DNA of 64,000 nt from Gremmenia infestans (Eukaryota > Ascomycota > Leotiomycetes > Helotiales > Hamatocanthoscyphaceae). Below the pieces are notes generated by a model. It worked only from the letters and a program-made list of their open reading frames with translations, ran no database searches and was not told where the DNA came from. The stretch's first letter is position 1; the number at the start of each line of letters is the position of its first letter. Location: NCBI GenBank assembly GCA_032629725.1, contig JAFEVB010000029.1, positions 372,001-436,000 on the forward strand, read 5' to 3'. This document shows positions 23,124-35,050 of the stretch, in pieces. A program made the translations under genes and the position numbers.

Positions 23124-25564
23124 ATGGACAGCACTAATGAGCATTCTGCCAATTCAGTCGTAGCCGGCGGTGCTGCTGATGGCCTGCCAAACGATGGCAC
23201 AGGTATGCTCACAACCCTCGGGAAGCTTGTACGCTGCTGATTATCATAGGTGTGGTTCAACTCGACCCATGGCTCGAGCCATTCAAAGACGCCCTCCGAG
23301 AACGATATAGCAAAGCACAGGAATGGATAAAGACAATCGACGAGACAGAGGGAGGATTGGAGAAGTTTAGCAGAGTTCGTGGACCTCAGATACTCGAAAG
23401 ACCCAGGCTGACCAGACCAGGGAACTGAGAAGTTTGGCTTCAATGTGGATAAAGACAACAACATTACCTATAGGGAATGGGCGCCTAATGCAACGCAAGC
23501 ATTCCTCATTGGTGATTTCAGTAATCTTCTCCCTTTTCGTGTACCTCCTGTGGAGGAGACTAACAGTTAGCAGATGATTGGAGTCGGGAGTCGCATCCTA
23601 TGAAGAAGGATACGTTTGGTGTATTCGAAGTCATCATACCTGCGAAAAATGGCCAACCTGCCATTGCACATAACTCCAAAATCAAGGTATGCTAAATCTC
23701 TTCCCTAAAACTTCATCTGCTAATTCTAATTCTCCAGATCTCCATGATCACACCCTCCGGCGAAAGAATCGAACGAATTCCAGCATGGATCAAATATGTT
23801 ACCCAAGACCTCTCCGTATCTCCAGTTTACGATGGTCGATTTTGGAACCCTCCTGCCTCCGAACAATACAAATTCAAACATCCCAGACCAAAGAAGCCCC
23901 AAAGCGCGAGGGTGTACGAAGCACACGTTGGGATCTCTTCCCCTGAGTTGAGAGTGTCCACATACAAGGAGTTTACGAAGAACATGCTGCCGAGAATACA
24001 TCATCTGGGATACAATGTTATTCAGCTCATGGCTATCATGGAGCATGCATACTATGCAAGCTTCGGCTACCAGATCAACAGCTTCTTTGCTGCAAGCAGT
24101 AGATATGGTACGCCAGATGAATTGAAGGAGCTCATTGATACCGCACATGGACTGGGAATTGTTGTCCTTCTGGATGTTGTACACAGCCATGCTTCCAAGA
24201 ATGTCCTTGATGGACTGAACGAGTTTGATGGTTCAGACAGTTGCTATTTCCATGCAGGTGCAAAGGGCAAGCATGAGCTATGGGACAGCAGGTTGTTCAA
24301 CTATGCGAGTCATGAGGTTCTTAGGTTTCTTTTGAGTAATTTGCGGTTCTGGATGGACGAATACAACTTTGATGGATTTCGATTTGACGGCGTTACGAGC
24401 ATGCTTTATACCCATCATGGAATTGGAACGTAAGTTGAATTACTGCTACTGATACAATTTGACGCTAATCAAATGCAGGGGGTTTTCAGGAGGTTATCAC
24501 GAATACTTTGGTCCTGGTGTTGATCAGGATGGGGTTGTCTATCTCATGCTTGCAAATGAGATGCTACACAAACTATACCCTGAAAGCATCACAATTGCTG
24601 AGGATGTCTCCGGCATGCCTGCTTTATGTGTTTCCTTGTCGCTCGGTGGCATAGGATTTGATTACAGACTGGCAATGGCTATCCCAGATATGTGGATTAA
24701 GATTCTGAAGGAGAAGGAAGATATTCAGTGGGACATGTCGAGTATTTGTCATACGTTGACAAATAGACGTCACGGCGAGAAGACGATTGCTTATTGCGAG
24801 AGTCACGATCAAGCGTAAGTTGAATGTCCCTCGATCTTTCAAATTCTAATTCTGGCTAGTTTGGTCGGAGACAAATCCATCATGATGCATTTGTGTGACG
24901 CAGAAATGTATACCAACATGTCTATCCTCACGGAATTCACACCCGTCATTGAGCGAGGCATGGCATTGCACAAGATGATCCGTCTCTTGACCCATGCCCT
25001 AGGCGGTGAAGGATATCTTGATTTCGAAGGGAACGAGTTCGGCCATCCAGAATGGCTCGACTTCCCTCGTGCAGGAAACGACAACAGTTTCTGGTACGCA
25101 CGTCGTCAATTTAACCTCCCAGACGACCAACTACTGCGGTACAGATTCCTAAACGAATTTGATGCAGCCATGAATCGCACTGAAGATAAGTATGGCTGGT
25201 TGCATTCTGAACAAGCTTACATCAGTTTGAAAAATGAATCCGATAAGGTCATTGTATTTGAGCGCGCTGGTCTTCTGTGGATCTTCAACTTCCACCCTAC
25301 CAAGAGTTATGCAGACTACAGAGTTGGCGTTGAGCAAGCTGGTACTTACAGAGTCGTTTTGAACAGTGATGCAAAGGACTTTGGTGGGTTCGAGAGGATT
25401 GATTCTGGGACTAGGTTCTTTACAACAAACTTGGGATGGAATGGACGACAGAATTTTACGCAGGTTTATGTTCCTACGAGGACTGCTATTGTAAGACATG
25501 TTTTTTGGGAACGAAGAATACTGCTGATGATTAATAGGTTCTTGCTCTTGAGTCGACACTGTGA
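23124..25564 (+). CDS. gbe1: 1,4-alpha-glucan (glycogen) branching enzyme
   Basis: GH13 enzyme that makes alpha-1,6 branches in glycogen. Eight exons, 23124..23202, 23250..23374, 23421..23520, 23574..23686, 23738..24429, 24479..24814, 24860..25490 and 25538..25564, give 700 residues, the expected length; every join keeps frame. The CBM48 region includes FGFNVDKDNNITYREWAPN and NDWSRESHP. The catalytic barrel shows GYNVIQLMAIMEHAYYASFG, VLLDVVHSH, the nucleophile region GFRFDGVTSM, the acid/base region ITIAEDVSGMP, and ESHDQALVGDK created by the exon 6-7 splice. The all-beta C-terminal domain follows (RAGLLWIFNFHPTKSY). The last exon has only eight codons (VLALESTL). The segment after GMPALC reads VSLSLGG where I would expect an Arg/Pro-containing loop; this may be lineage variation. 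Confidence 0.95.
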
Positions 25565-26116
25565 GGTTGTGCATAGGATTGGGCTGCAGATGTTGGAATG
25601 GGCGGGTGTTGGGGGTTGGGAGCTTTTAGATTGCTTAGTTACTTGAGCAGTGCTTTCCTTTTCGAATTATGAGAATCAAAATCGTCACAAATAAGTATAA
25701 CAACTTATTATATATCCGCAAATGATGCAGTTAGAATGTAGATAAACAGAATGTCCTAATTAAGGTGAGCATTGAGCGCTAGTCTATCGTTTTTAACCAG
25801 AATTGTCGGATTGGAAATATTTGCAGAAGGTGAATCCTGTAATAATTCCTCATGTTGAATAGGACATCATAACAGTTTATATGCAAATTTGCATGAACGA
25901 AGCAGTATATTATTGTGAAATGTGTACAGAGAAATGGTCAAGAAAAGTTTCCGAGACTTTCGGCTAAACTCGGACATTAGCATCACGTGGAGCGCTAGCC
26001 AACTAGCTTACTCCTACTGTTTCCTGAGCTTGCGACCTCAGATTTCTCATACTCCATATCCTCAACGACCTCCGTATCTCCCCTCTCCTACACAACACCC
26101 TCACTCATCTTGCAAG
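25565..26116. other. Intergenic, contains atp2 promoter
   Basis: About 550 bp between tandem genes. The first half is AT-rich; the last 80 bp before the atp2 start are C/T-rich, like a strongly expressed leader. Confidence 0.6.
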
Positions 26117-28105
26117 ATGTTCAGGAGGTATGTATCTCCTACGAGCCTCACTACAGCCTTCCGACGGCTCACAATGGATCAATTGAGCTGACATGGTGGT
26201 CTTCGCAGCGCCCTTGCCAAGCAAGCTTTCCGGGCTTCAACCCGACCGGCAGTCTCGAATAATGTACTCAGAGCATCGGCTGCACGGTTTGCAAGCACCG
26301 ACTCCAGGTTAAAGGGAAAAATTCATCAGGTCATTGGTGCTATCGTAGATGGTTAGTAAAATTCTTCCACAACAACATCGAGCTCCGCGCCAACCGAAAA
26401 AAATGGACGAGGAGCTTGAAACTCGATGAATTGGCAATGCTAACAGGGTATTGTAGTAAAATTCGATACCGACAAGCTCCCTCCGATTCTTAACGCCCTT
26501 GAGACAAGCAATGGTGGTCAAAAGCTCATCCTTGAGGTCGCGGTACGTCAACACAGTCGATCATAACAATCATCATACGTATACTGACGGCTATAATAGC
26601 AACATTTGGGAGAGAATGTCGTTCGGACAATTGCTATGGATGGTACTGAAGGTCTCGTCCGTGGTCACTCTGCATCCGACACTGGCAACCCCATCATGGT
26701 GCCCGTCGGTCCAGGAACTCTCGGTCGCATCAGTAAATTACCCCTTTCTTCATTTCTCTTCCTCGACTTTGCAGTGTTGGGAGTCCCGAAGAGTGTTATA
26801 TCTTCTAGGCTCTGGTTTCCTCTAGGAAACCAAATACTAACTCGTCATAGTGAACGTCACTGGTGACCCCATCGACGAACGTGGCCCCATTGAGCATACC
26901 AAGAAGCTGCCAATTCACGCCGATGCTCCTTCCTTCACCGATCAATCCACCTCCGCTGAGGTCCTGGTCACTGGTATCAAGGTCGTCGACTTGCTCGCCC
27001 CATACGCTCGTGGTGGAAAGATTGGTCTTTTCGGAGGAGCTGGTGTCGGAAAGACTGTGTTCATTCAAGAGTTGATCAACAACATTGCCAAGGCTCACGG
27101 TGGTTACTCTGTCTTCACTGGTGTCGGAGAGCGAACCCGTGAGGGTAACGATTTGTACCACGAAATGCAGGAGACCTCAGTTATTCAACTTGATGGACCC
27201 TCCAAGGTCGCATTGGTCTTTGGTCAAATGAACGAGCCCCCCGGAGCCCGTGCTCGTGTCGCTCTTACTGGTTTGACCGTGGCTGAGTACTTCCGTGATG
27301 AGGAGGGACAAGATGGTGAGTTATCTGCGGATGAGATCTGCGACATTTGCTAACTACCTCAGTGTTGCTCTTCATTGACAACATTTTCCGTTTCACCCAA
27401 GCCGGTTCCGAAGTGTCTGCCCTTCTTGGTCGTATCCCATCTGCCGTCGGATACCAACCTACTCTCGCCGTAGACATGGGTCTTATGCAAGAACGTATTA
27501 CCACCACCACCAAGGGATCCATTACCTCCGTCCAAGCCGTTTACGTGCCTGCCGATGATTTGACTGATCCTGCCCCTGCAACCACCTTTGCCCATTTGGA
27601 CGCCACCACTGTGTTGTCCCGTGGTATCTCCGAGTTGGGTATCTACCCTGCTGTCGATCCTCTTGACTCCAAGTCTCGTATGTTGGATCCCCGTGTTATT
27701 GGACAAGACCATTACGACACCGCCACCAAGGTCCAACAGATGTTGCAAGAGTACAAGTCGCTCCAAGATATCATTGCCATTCTAGGTATGGATGAGTTGT
27801 CGGAAGGTGACAAGTTGACTGTCGAGCGTGCCCGAAAGCTGCAAAGATTCTTGTCGCAACCATTTGCTGTTGCCCAGGTTTTCACTGGTATTGAGGGTGT
27901 TTTGGTTGACTTGAAGGATACGATCCGATCCTTCAAGGCCATCATGAACGGAGAGGGAGACGACTTACCTGAGGGGGCATTCTATGCGCGTCTACCCTAA
28001 TCCCTTTTTAAGAATTCATGCTAACTGTTTTTTTAGATGGTCGGCGATATCGATGCTGCGCGCGCGAAGGGTGAGAAGATTTTGGCGGACCTCGAGAAGG
28101 AATAA
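26117..28105 (+). CDS. atp2: ATP synthase subunit beta, mitochondrial
   Basis: Catalytic beta subunit of mitochondrial F1-ATPase. Seven exons, 26117..26127, 26209..26351, 26457..26542, 26600..26732, 26851..27315, 27363..27985 and 28037..28105, give 509 residues. Exon 1 has only 11 nt (MFR plus two bases). An Arg/Ser/Ala-rich presequence follows, then GKIHQVIGAIVDVKFD. Motifs are Walker A GGAGVGKT, GERTREGNDLYHEM, Walker B VLLFIDNIFRF (created by the exon 5-6 splice), ALLGRIPSAVGYQPTLA, GSITSVQAVYVPADD and the C-terminal DELSEGD (usually DELSEED). The final intron 27986..28036 can only restore the conserved end (GAFY|MVGDIDAARAKGEKILADLEKE) if it uses a GC donor (GCGCGT) with a normal TTTTTTAG acceptor. 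Without that splice the protein would end after ARLP at 28000. Confidence 0.96.
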
Positions 28106-29351
28106 GCTGTGTAAGGACAGGGTAGAGTGGGGACATGTGTATAGCTGGGCTGGACTGGGTGTGCTTTTGGGGGTGTGATTGTGTACAGATGGTGGAAGAA
28201 AAAAAGGACATGGACAAAAACTCCTCCTCTGCGTCGTATTCGCATCTCCTTTAGCTTGTAACAGAAGATATTTCTCCTTTTTCTAATGCAAACTGACTTG
28301 TTTCATTGTGATGTGAGAGGCTGCGCATGGGCGAATGAATAGTATTCCCAAGTGGGGAGCGGCGGACCTCAAATCAATCTGTAGTTGCGAACAAGCGGGC
28401 GGTGTTGGGATATGGGGATTGCATCCCGACCTTTCTAGGCATGTGACTTAGCGTATCCTAGTAAGCGAAGAGGCCATCGCCATCCATCACTTCTTCGCAT
28501 CTTCCTCCTCTCCTCTACTTAGAATCCATAAGCAATCGACACACTAGCTAGTAGGAAGTCATTACCTGTGACATGATACCGATAGGCGAGCTATTATTAT
28601 CAGTATTCTTCTTCTTCTGATGAGGATGAAAGTCTCCGTATGGAGCATATAGATGCCTTCGTACGTGGAAGGAACTAGTGGAATAATGTCTCACTTAGCT
28701 AGAGGTTTCATGTATGAATGAATGTATGTATGCCGCGAGAAAGACCTTGCACAGGTAAGAGACCATTTCGTGACAACTATCATGTACCCTGTGCTACAAA
28801 AGAAAATTCAAGCTCTGTTTAGCAAGGCAGGGCAGGCAGGCCGGTGGTTAGTGCGTGGTCACCCATTTAGTTAGTTTGAAGACCTGGAAATCACGGTGGG
28901 TGGAAGGAGGGGAGGTAGAGCTTTGCTATGTGGAAGGAAGGAAAGAAGAAATGAGGGAGGGTAAGAAAAGGTAAGGTAAGGTAAGGTAGAAGACTTTAAA
29001 TTTGTGATATCCTTGTCTCGAAGCATTTCCTTTTTCAATTCTGGTTAAGTGTTTCAAGGTTCCCTTGTGTTTGTGATTTTCTACTAGCCTAGCCTGGAGG
29101 TTTGTTGCTTAGGCAGGACTGGAAAGGAGAGGGTTAAGGGGTGGTAATTATCTCATTCTTAATTATATTAGTACAAATACTAATCAATACCGACACCTAA
29201 TATAGCACTAAACTACACCTATCCCACTTACAAATATCATAAAATTACCAGCTAGACCTGGAGATATAGTCAGTGGCGAATATCGAGGCGTCATATTCCA
29301 TTGTCGCTGAATTCAATAAAGAAACTTGAAACTTCAGCAGAAATATTTGAA
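28106..29351. other. Convergent intergenic region with short repeats
   Basis: About 1.25 kb between the 3' ends of atp2 and the next minus-strand gene. It carries a GTAAG tandem repeat near 28980 and AT-rich sequence at 29150-29250. No gene is supported. Confidence 0.6.
28971..28988. repeat. GTAAG tandem repeat
   Basis: Three and a half perfect copies of a 5-bp unit in intergenic DNA, following a purine-rich stretch. Confidence 0.8.
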
Positions 29352-29896
29352 TTATAAGAAATAGTACATGAAAGCAAAGAGAAAAAGGGAGAAAACAACT
29401 ACCCGTTTTACCAATTTCTCCATCATCATCTCAAACCGCTCCCTGCATAACTGCTCCTGGAAATCACTTAATTGTTCCGGAGTCTTCTCGCGCTGGCCGT
29501 TGATAGTTAGTCTGGGATTGTAGGGTCTCATGCGCGCAATTCTCCTGTGAGATAGGTAGTGTTTTGACCGGAACTTTGACTGCGGCTTGAGGGTTTTGGG
29601 GGCAGGCTTAATACTGCGTTCTTCTTCTTGTTCATACTTGTAGTTATCTTCCTGGCAGAGACGCCAGTAGTGGTCGGCCATGGCCAGAGACTCGGCAAGG
29701 GCTACGGCTGGGTCGCGAGGGTAGTTGATGTATCCATCTGCTTGCATCTGCAAGATGGACCATGGAGAAGGCGCCCCTAGGAACTTAGCATGTTTGAGTC
29801 TGGGGGGGGGGTTCGAGGTGACTTACAAGGGGTAGGAATGCCTGCGTAGCCTATATCGCGCCATTCCTGGGCGGTACTGGCGGTGATTAGAGACAT
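29352..29896 (-). CDS. Hypothetical protein (164 aa)
   Basis: Exons complement(29827..29896) and complement(29352..29776) are joined by a 50 bp intron (donor GTAAGT, acceptor CTAG) that contains a run of about ten C on the coding strand. The splice restores TPWAPSPWSILQMQADGYINYP. The protein begins MSLITASTAQEWRDIGYAGIP, has an acidic-aromatic central helix (ADHYWRLCQEDNYKYEQEEE), a basic middle with SHRRIARMRPYNPR, a FQEQLCRERFEMMMEKLVKR helix, and a hydrophobic C-terminus (VVVFSLFLFAFMYYFL) that could be a tail anchor. That tail might instead be intron sequence, because a GTAGTT follows KLVKR. I do not recognise a family. Confidence 0.55.
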
Positions 29897-30817
29897 TTCT
29901 GAGATTGCGAGCGTATACAGAGTACGAAAAAAGTTAGGAGTGTTGTCTGAAAAGGAACTTCGAACCTGCGAAGATTCTTGAAAGCTGGAACAGTCAGAGA
30001 GTGATTGTATTTCGAAAGCGAAGGATATGAGTGATTGGTATTCTAACAAGCGTTGGTTAAGTTGGGGAGAATATCTGCTGTGGAAATGGTGGAATGGTGG
30101 ATAGAAACAAGGTGCGGTCAACGCATTCGGATTAGAGAACGGTGGCAGAAAGACGGCAGATATAGATGAGAAATGGGGGAAAATGGAAATATGCGTTTGT
30201 CGAGGGAGAGAAAACCATTGATATAGAACAGATGCTTTGTTGTGTTGTGTTGGTGCACAAAGGATCCTCGAACTGTTGTTTTTATTGTTCAGGTGACAAT
30301 GGCCTTTATTGACTCGAGGAAAAGTCATTCCCTATAGATTCTCTACAAAGAAATCATAACAGATCCGATTGCAAAGAAATATTGACAGCCGGCGCACCTG
30401 ATGGCTTCGAACAGGTCGCTGACGATGTTTACTTATACAGGGCGAATTTTCACATCACCAATTCCACCCACATCCTTATCCACTGTGACTCAACTATCCT
30501 TCGGTTTGGACCTTAAACGCAACCTTAACGCCTGGACTTATCAGCATGTGCATCTTCACTATTCATACGGTATGTTTTCCCATAAAAAGGTTGCTATTCC
30601 TCGGGGTTGATAAGCTGTGAACTGTCTCAGGAGCTTGCATTAGCTCTTGAGACAGTTCCTTAGTGGCGACTCTCCCCGAACCTTCACCTTTTTACTGTGC
30701 TAACTCGTTTCTCAGTATAGCGAATGCAACCACCAGAAAATCGAGGCGGTTCCGTGCCCGACGAAACTACCGTCGCATAATCCTTTTCGCTTTTTCGTGA
30801 CTTCGACATGCCAGGCA
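29897..30817. other. Divergent intergenic region
   Basis: About 920 bp between two divergent hypothetical genes. It contains a strong inverted repeat at 30619-30658. The open frame at 30401-30610 is not supported by any feature. Confidence 0.5.
30619..30658. repeat. 16-bp inverted repeat (hairpin)
   Basis: Left arm GAACTGTCTCAGGAGC (30619-30634) and right arm GCTCTTGAGACAGTTC (30643-30658) are complementary with one mismatch and an 8-nt loop TTGCATTA. It lies about 160 bp upstream of a predicted gene start. Confidence 0.85.
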
Positions 30818-31960
30818 ATGAAAATCACAAAAACACAGCCGTCAAACCACTGCATAAAATGTCAGCGAGCAGGACGGGGAAACTTCTTGGAGCGATTCGT
30901 TGGTAAGTTGGATAATCGTTTTGGATTTGAATCCAAAATGGAACGACGCTTAACAATGGCACTTTCCAACACCCGAATTTCCTTATGGGCCCCAGGAAAC
31001 TCGAACAGAGATTCGTTATTCTCGTTTGACCCATCCCAGGAAGATCGTCTAACAGTTGCGAGGTCGAAAGCCGTGGAAGACCGGAAGGAGGGTCGGGCAC
31101 GAGAAGAATCGAAGCGTGAAACCTCCGACTCGCCTTCTCACCACCCCACCAAAACCATCCGCAGAAAGGACGTCCCAGTAAGATTAAATCCATCGGTAAC
31201 AACAGATGACCGCGGGAATCTGCCAAGTCAGCAAAAATCTTTCAATCCCCCATCATCCCTCTCGCAAAGCGCCCTGCCCCCAGCATTGCGAATAGGGCCA
31301 ATGTCCATCAAGCGAAAACCTGTCCCTCTCCCAACGCCGCAAGGCTCAGAGCTAGGGTTTGGTCTCGACGAGAAACCTGAACAGGTGGGCTTGGAACGAC
31401 AGTCTGCCGCAGAGGTTGCATCGTGGTTGATTCCAGGAGGCCCAGAATCGTCCGAGGATGTGGTCGAACTGCCAACAGACACACCCGTAGTGGGCCGAAG
31501 CGGCAATAAGCCGCCTACGCTCCCCCTCCCAGACTACTCCGGTTCTAGTTGGGATGAGTACATTGTGGATATTCCCGACGACTGGAGCTGGGTCGACCCA
31601 GACATCGATACTGACACAGACATTGCGTCTGATGTGGCAGACACTTCGTCTGACGCGGGTGCTCGAGATGAAGATCTCCAGGTCCAATCGTCATCGTCAT
31701 CGCCAGAGAGTGCAAGTCCAACTCCAGGAGAGGCGCGTCCAGGATATGTGGCCTACTCAGAGCCGTTGTTTTTGGCGACGCGTAAATCAGTACATCCGCC
31801 GACGCGCTTCGAGGACTTTGGAATTCCTCTGGGGCGAGTGCATGAACGGTCCCTTCCCCAGGTCGCATGGGGAAGTATGCCGACGGCTCTGAGCTTTAGC
31901 AACAGAGCCTTGCTGGGCGGGCTCATGAACGTCCATCGCTCGATCCGAAACTTCGGATAG
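30818..31960 (+). CDS. Hypothetical protein (380 aa), Pro/Ser-rich with acidic region
   Basis: Single open frame; the first in-frame ATG is at 30818. The N-terminus has a CIKCQRAGRG segment. The middle is Pro/Ser/Lys-rich and probably disordered (KRKPVPLPTPQG). An acidic stretch around residues 240-300 reads SSWDEYIVDIPDDWSWVDPD followed by a DTDTD run. The C-terminal 60 residues look more ordered (PLFLATRKSVHPPTRFEDFGIP, NRALLGGLMNVHRSIRNFG) and may be the conserved part. An overlapping start in another frame at 30808 runs into a GTAAGT at 30903, so the true 5' structure could be spliced differently. No family recognised. It converges on the dipeptidyl aminopeptidase gene with a 270 bp gap. 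Confidence 0.6.
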   Translation: MKITKTQPSNHCIKCQRAGRGNFLERFVGKLDNRFGFESKMERRLTMALSNTRISLWAPGNSNRDSLFSFDPSQEDRLTVARSKAVEDRKEGRAREESKRETSDSPSHHPTKTIRRKDVPVRLNPSVTTDDRGNLPSQQKSFNPPSSLSQSALPPALRIGPMSIKRKPVPLPTPQGSELGFGLDEKPEQVGLERQSAAEVASWLIPGGPESSEDVVELPTDTPVVGRSGNKPPTLPLPDYSGSSWDEYIVDIPDDWSWVDPDIDTDTDIASDVADTSSDAGARDEDLQVQSSSSSPESASPTPGEARPGYVAYSEPLFLATRKSVHPPTRFEDFGIPLGRVHERSLPQVAWGSMPTALSFSNRALLGGLMNVHRSIRNFG

Positions 31961-32230
31961 ACAGATTCACAAAAACGGAGGGAGGAATTTTGCGAAAACA
32001 GTCTAATTTGATACTCGGAAAACAACCACGCTAGCGCGGGGTTGAAAAAAAAAGGTCGTTATTTTTGAGGATTCTCATCTATGTATGAGGTTCTTCTTCT
32101 ATATACACAGAGTAATAATAGATAGTATCCAATATTTATTGGATACTTACCACCCTTGCAATCAGTCCAACTATGCCGTGAAACCGTGAACGCCTCCGGA
32201 ATGCCTTACTATATACAAAAATACCCCGCT

Positions 32231-35050
32231 TTATTCCGACGCTGCGTCAATCTGTAAGGGCACTGCATTTGACGTGCGGAGCCACTCGCCGTTGAAAGCG
32301 TTGATGAGCCAATTGCTCAATTCTGGTATTTGATTAGCCAATGTCTTTGTTCTTCACAAGGAAAACTTACTGTCATATACGATTTTGTTCGCGTTGTGAA
32401 AATAAATGGAATGGTCACTGTCTGGGAAAACATGGACATCGTAATTCTCGACCCCAGCTAAGTCTAGCTTGTCAAGAAGGGTCAGAGTATTTTGCATGTG
32501 CACGTTGTCGTCTGCAACCCCATGCATTACCAGAAACCGCACATTTTGCCCTATTGCTGTCGCATTACTGATACTCGAGTTATCGTAACCGCCCGGGTTA
32601 TGTTGGGGCGTATGCATGTACCGTTCCGTGTAAATGGAGTCGTAGAATCGCCAATCGGTGACTGGCGCAACGGCCATGCCGTACGAAAAAGTCTGTCCAG
32701 CATCTTGCTCAAGAGTCTTCAGAGTCATAAATCCACCATAAGACCATCCCCAAATTGCCATTCTCGAAGCATCAACGTACTTCTTCGCGGCCCAAATTTT
32801 GGCAGTCTCGATTTGATCATGGGCTTCGTAGTACCCAATATTACCGCGAATGATCGTGCGAGCTTTCCGCCCGATGAACCCAGTCCCACGACCATCAACA
32901 GTGACCACAATGTAACCAAGACTGGAAGCGATATATGCTTGGAAGTCGACGGACCAGCCTTTGGAGACTGTTTGAGAGCCAGGGCCACCATAGAGAAAGA
33001 ACAACACTGGGTACTTCTTCTTCTCGCTGAAGTGGGGTGGCCGCCGTTCTACCACATTTAATTCGAACCCATCAATATTGACCGTCGAGAAAATTTTGAT
33101 TGGGAGCTCGTGGGTCTTGGCCAGATCTGCCAACACTGGATTTTCTTCAATGACTTTCTCATAGTGGTCGGAATTGCTAGGCGTGCTGACGACCTTTTGC
33201 CATGGAATGTTCGGACCGTCATAATTTACAAGTGCGTAACCTGCACCACTGGAGAAAGAAGCCCCATAGTGTCCCTCCTTAGTCTCATCTGTCAAGGCCT
33301 GAAGATTCGTACCATCGAGCTTAACGCTATACACTTGCCGTTGGATCGAAGAAGCTTTGGTTGAAACAAAGTATACCAAGTTCTTCTTTAGATCTACAGC
33401 AGAAGGTGCATCAACAACTTCCCAATTTCCTGAAGTGAGCATGACCGGGGTGGGATTATCCAACGGCGTGAAATATCCAAGATGGTCATAGTTATCGTGA
33501 ATGACAGTATCAATGTAGCCATCTTGCGGTCGACCATTTGCAGGGTCTGCAGGCACATATCTGGTTTTCTGAGACACCTCAAACCAACCACCATCGAGTT
33601 TCTGAACATCCTCGGTTCGCACTGTCTTCCCAGTACGCAATTCCACATCGACCAAAACGACCCTCAATACATCACTTTCGCGGTTGGTTTCGCGGATGAG
33701 AGCTTTGCCCGTCGAACCAGCCCATACAACCTCGGTAATGAGCAGATCGTCAGGCGCAAAGCTATCAGCAATCTTCACTTCGAAAACGTCCCCCTTGCCG
33801 ACATCGTAGAATTGCAAATCAACCGTAGGGTTTGGTGCCCCGGCTTTAGGGTATTTGATCTGTCTGACCTCAGGATAGTTTTCTTCCCCTGGTTCTGGCC
33901 GGACGCCACTTGGGTTGGAGACGAAGTATTGGATGGGATACTCTGGCACCTCTGATTCATTGGTTCGGAGGAAAGCAACATACTTTCCATCCTCGGCCCA
34001 CCAGGTGGCACTGTTAGTACCAAAGACTTCTTCTTCGTAAACCCAATCTGGTGCTCCGTAAAAGAAGTTTGGGCCCCCGTCTTTCGTTATTTGGATGACA
34101 CTATCTGAGTTGAGCTTTCGCAAAAACAAATTGTTGTCCCTTGTAAAAACAATGGCATCACTCTGGGGACTCCAACTGGCTAATTGGACTCGGCCATTTA
34201 TATTCGCAGGGTCCAGAGCTTCCGCAGTCTGCTTCTCGACATCAAATATGAAGTATTTCGCGTAGAAAGAGTGTCTCCAATTCGATTGAATATCTGTTGC
34301 GATGAGGACTTTCTTCAAGTCTTTGCTTGGAAATACTTTGCTGGGGTTGTATCCTTTGCCCTTGTATTCGAAATAACCGCGGGTCATCAGGGTCTTCGTG
34401 GCCAATGCTTTGTTGTCGTCACCAGTAGTCCCTCTTATATCCTCCACTATGAGATAATCTTTTCCACCAACATTCTGTTCGAGGAGTAGCCCGTCTTCAC
34501 CATTTGCTCCTTGTATCCAGCTGATATCGTGCTTTGTTGCCCGCCATTGCCCGGACTGGACCTGGTCTAGTGTAACCTTCTTTCCATGGCCTCGAACTGA
34601 CGTTGCAGCGGGATCGTGAGGAGATTCGGAAGGATGTCGGTATGCTTGCTGCCCTAGAAAAATCACCAAAGCAAGGAGCCATGCCCCAATGAAGGACCCT
34701 CCAATGATCCACATCAATTTCCGGAACTTCTTGTCTACTGTCTTGTCCACGCCCGTTTTGATGAAAGGGCCGCTTTCGAGGTCATCCTCCTCTTTCTCTT
34801 CTTCGTACGGGTGGCGCGTGTTTTCGTCGTCTGTGTATGCTACAGAATCGCCTCGAGGAGGGAATTTGGGAGTGACCATCTTGCTGTCGCCGTTCGCCGA
34901 ATACCCATTTTCTAAGTCTGCTCGTTCGCCGATACGTTCAAACACTAGACTCGTGGTTGACGCCGAGAAGACTGATTCTTCGGATTTTCGATCTCTCTTC
35001 TGCCCCTCAAGAGGTAGAAGTTGTGCCCCTTCTTCTTCGTGGCCAGCCAT
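32231..35050 (-). CDS. dapB: Type II membrane dipeptidyl aminopeptidase (DPP IV family, S9B)
   Basis: Serine peptidase that removes X-Pro/X-Ala dipeptides, probably in the vacuole or late Golgi. Exons complement(32371..35050) and complement(32231..32322), joined over a 48 bp intron (donor GTAAGT, acceptor ACCAG), give 923 residues. Residues 1-110 are an acidic cytosolic tail, 112-134 a single membrane anchor (LMWIIGGSFIGAWLLALVIF), then the beta-propeller (NFFYGAPDWVYEEEVFG with the Glu pair that binds the substrate N-terminus), and the alpha/beta-hydrolase domain. The catalytic triad is visible: Ser770 in GWSYGGF, Asp847 in GVADDNVH and His880 in DSDHSIYFH; the spacing matches human DPP4. 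Exon 2 supplies the final helix KLSNWLINAFNGEW. The acidic-tail-plus-anchor layout fits fungal DapB/Dap2-type proteins rather than secreted DPP IV. Confidence 0.95.

Noticed and set aside
32492..33061. Plus-strand open frame of 189 codons
   Set aside because: Antisense shadow of the dipeptidyl aminopeptidase catalytic domain, with no motif of its own.
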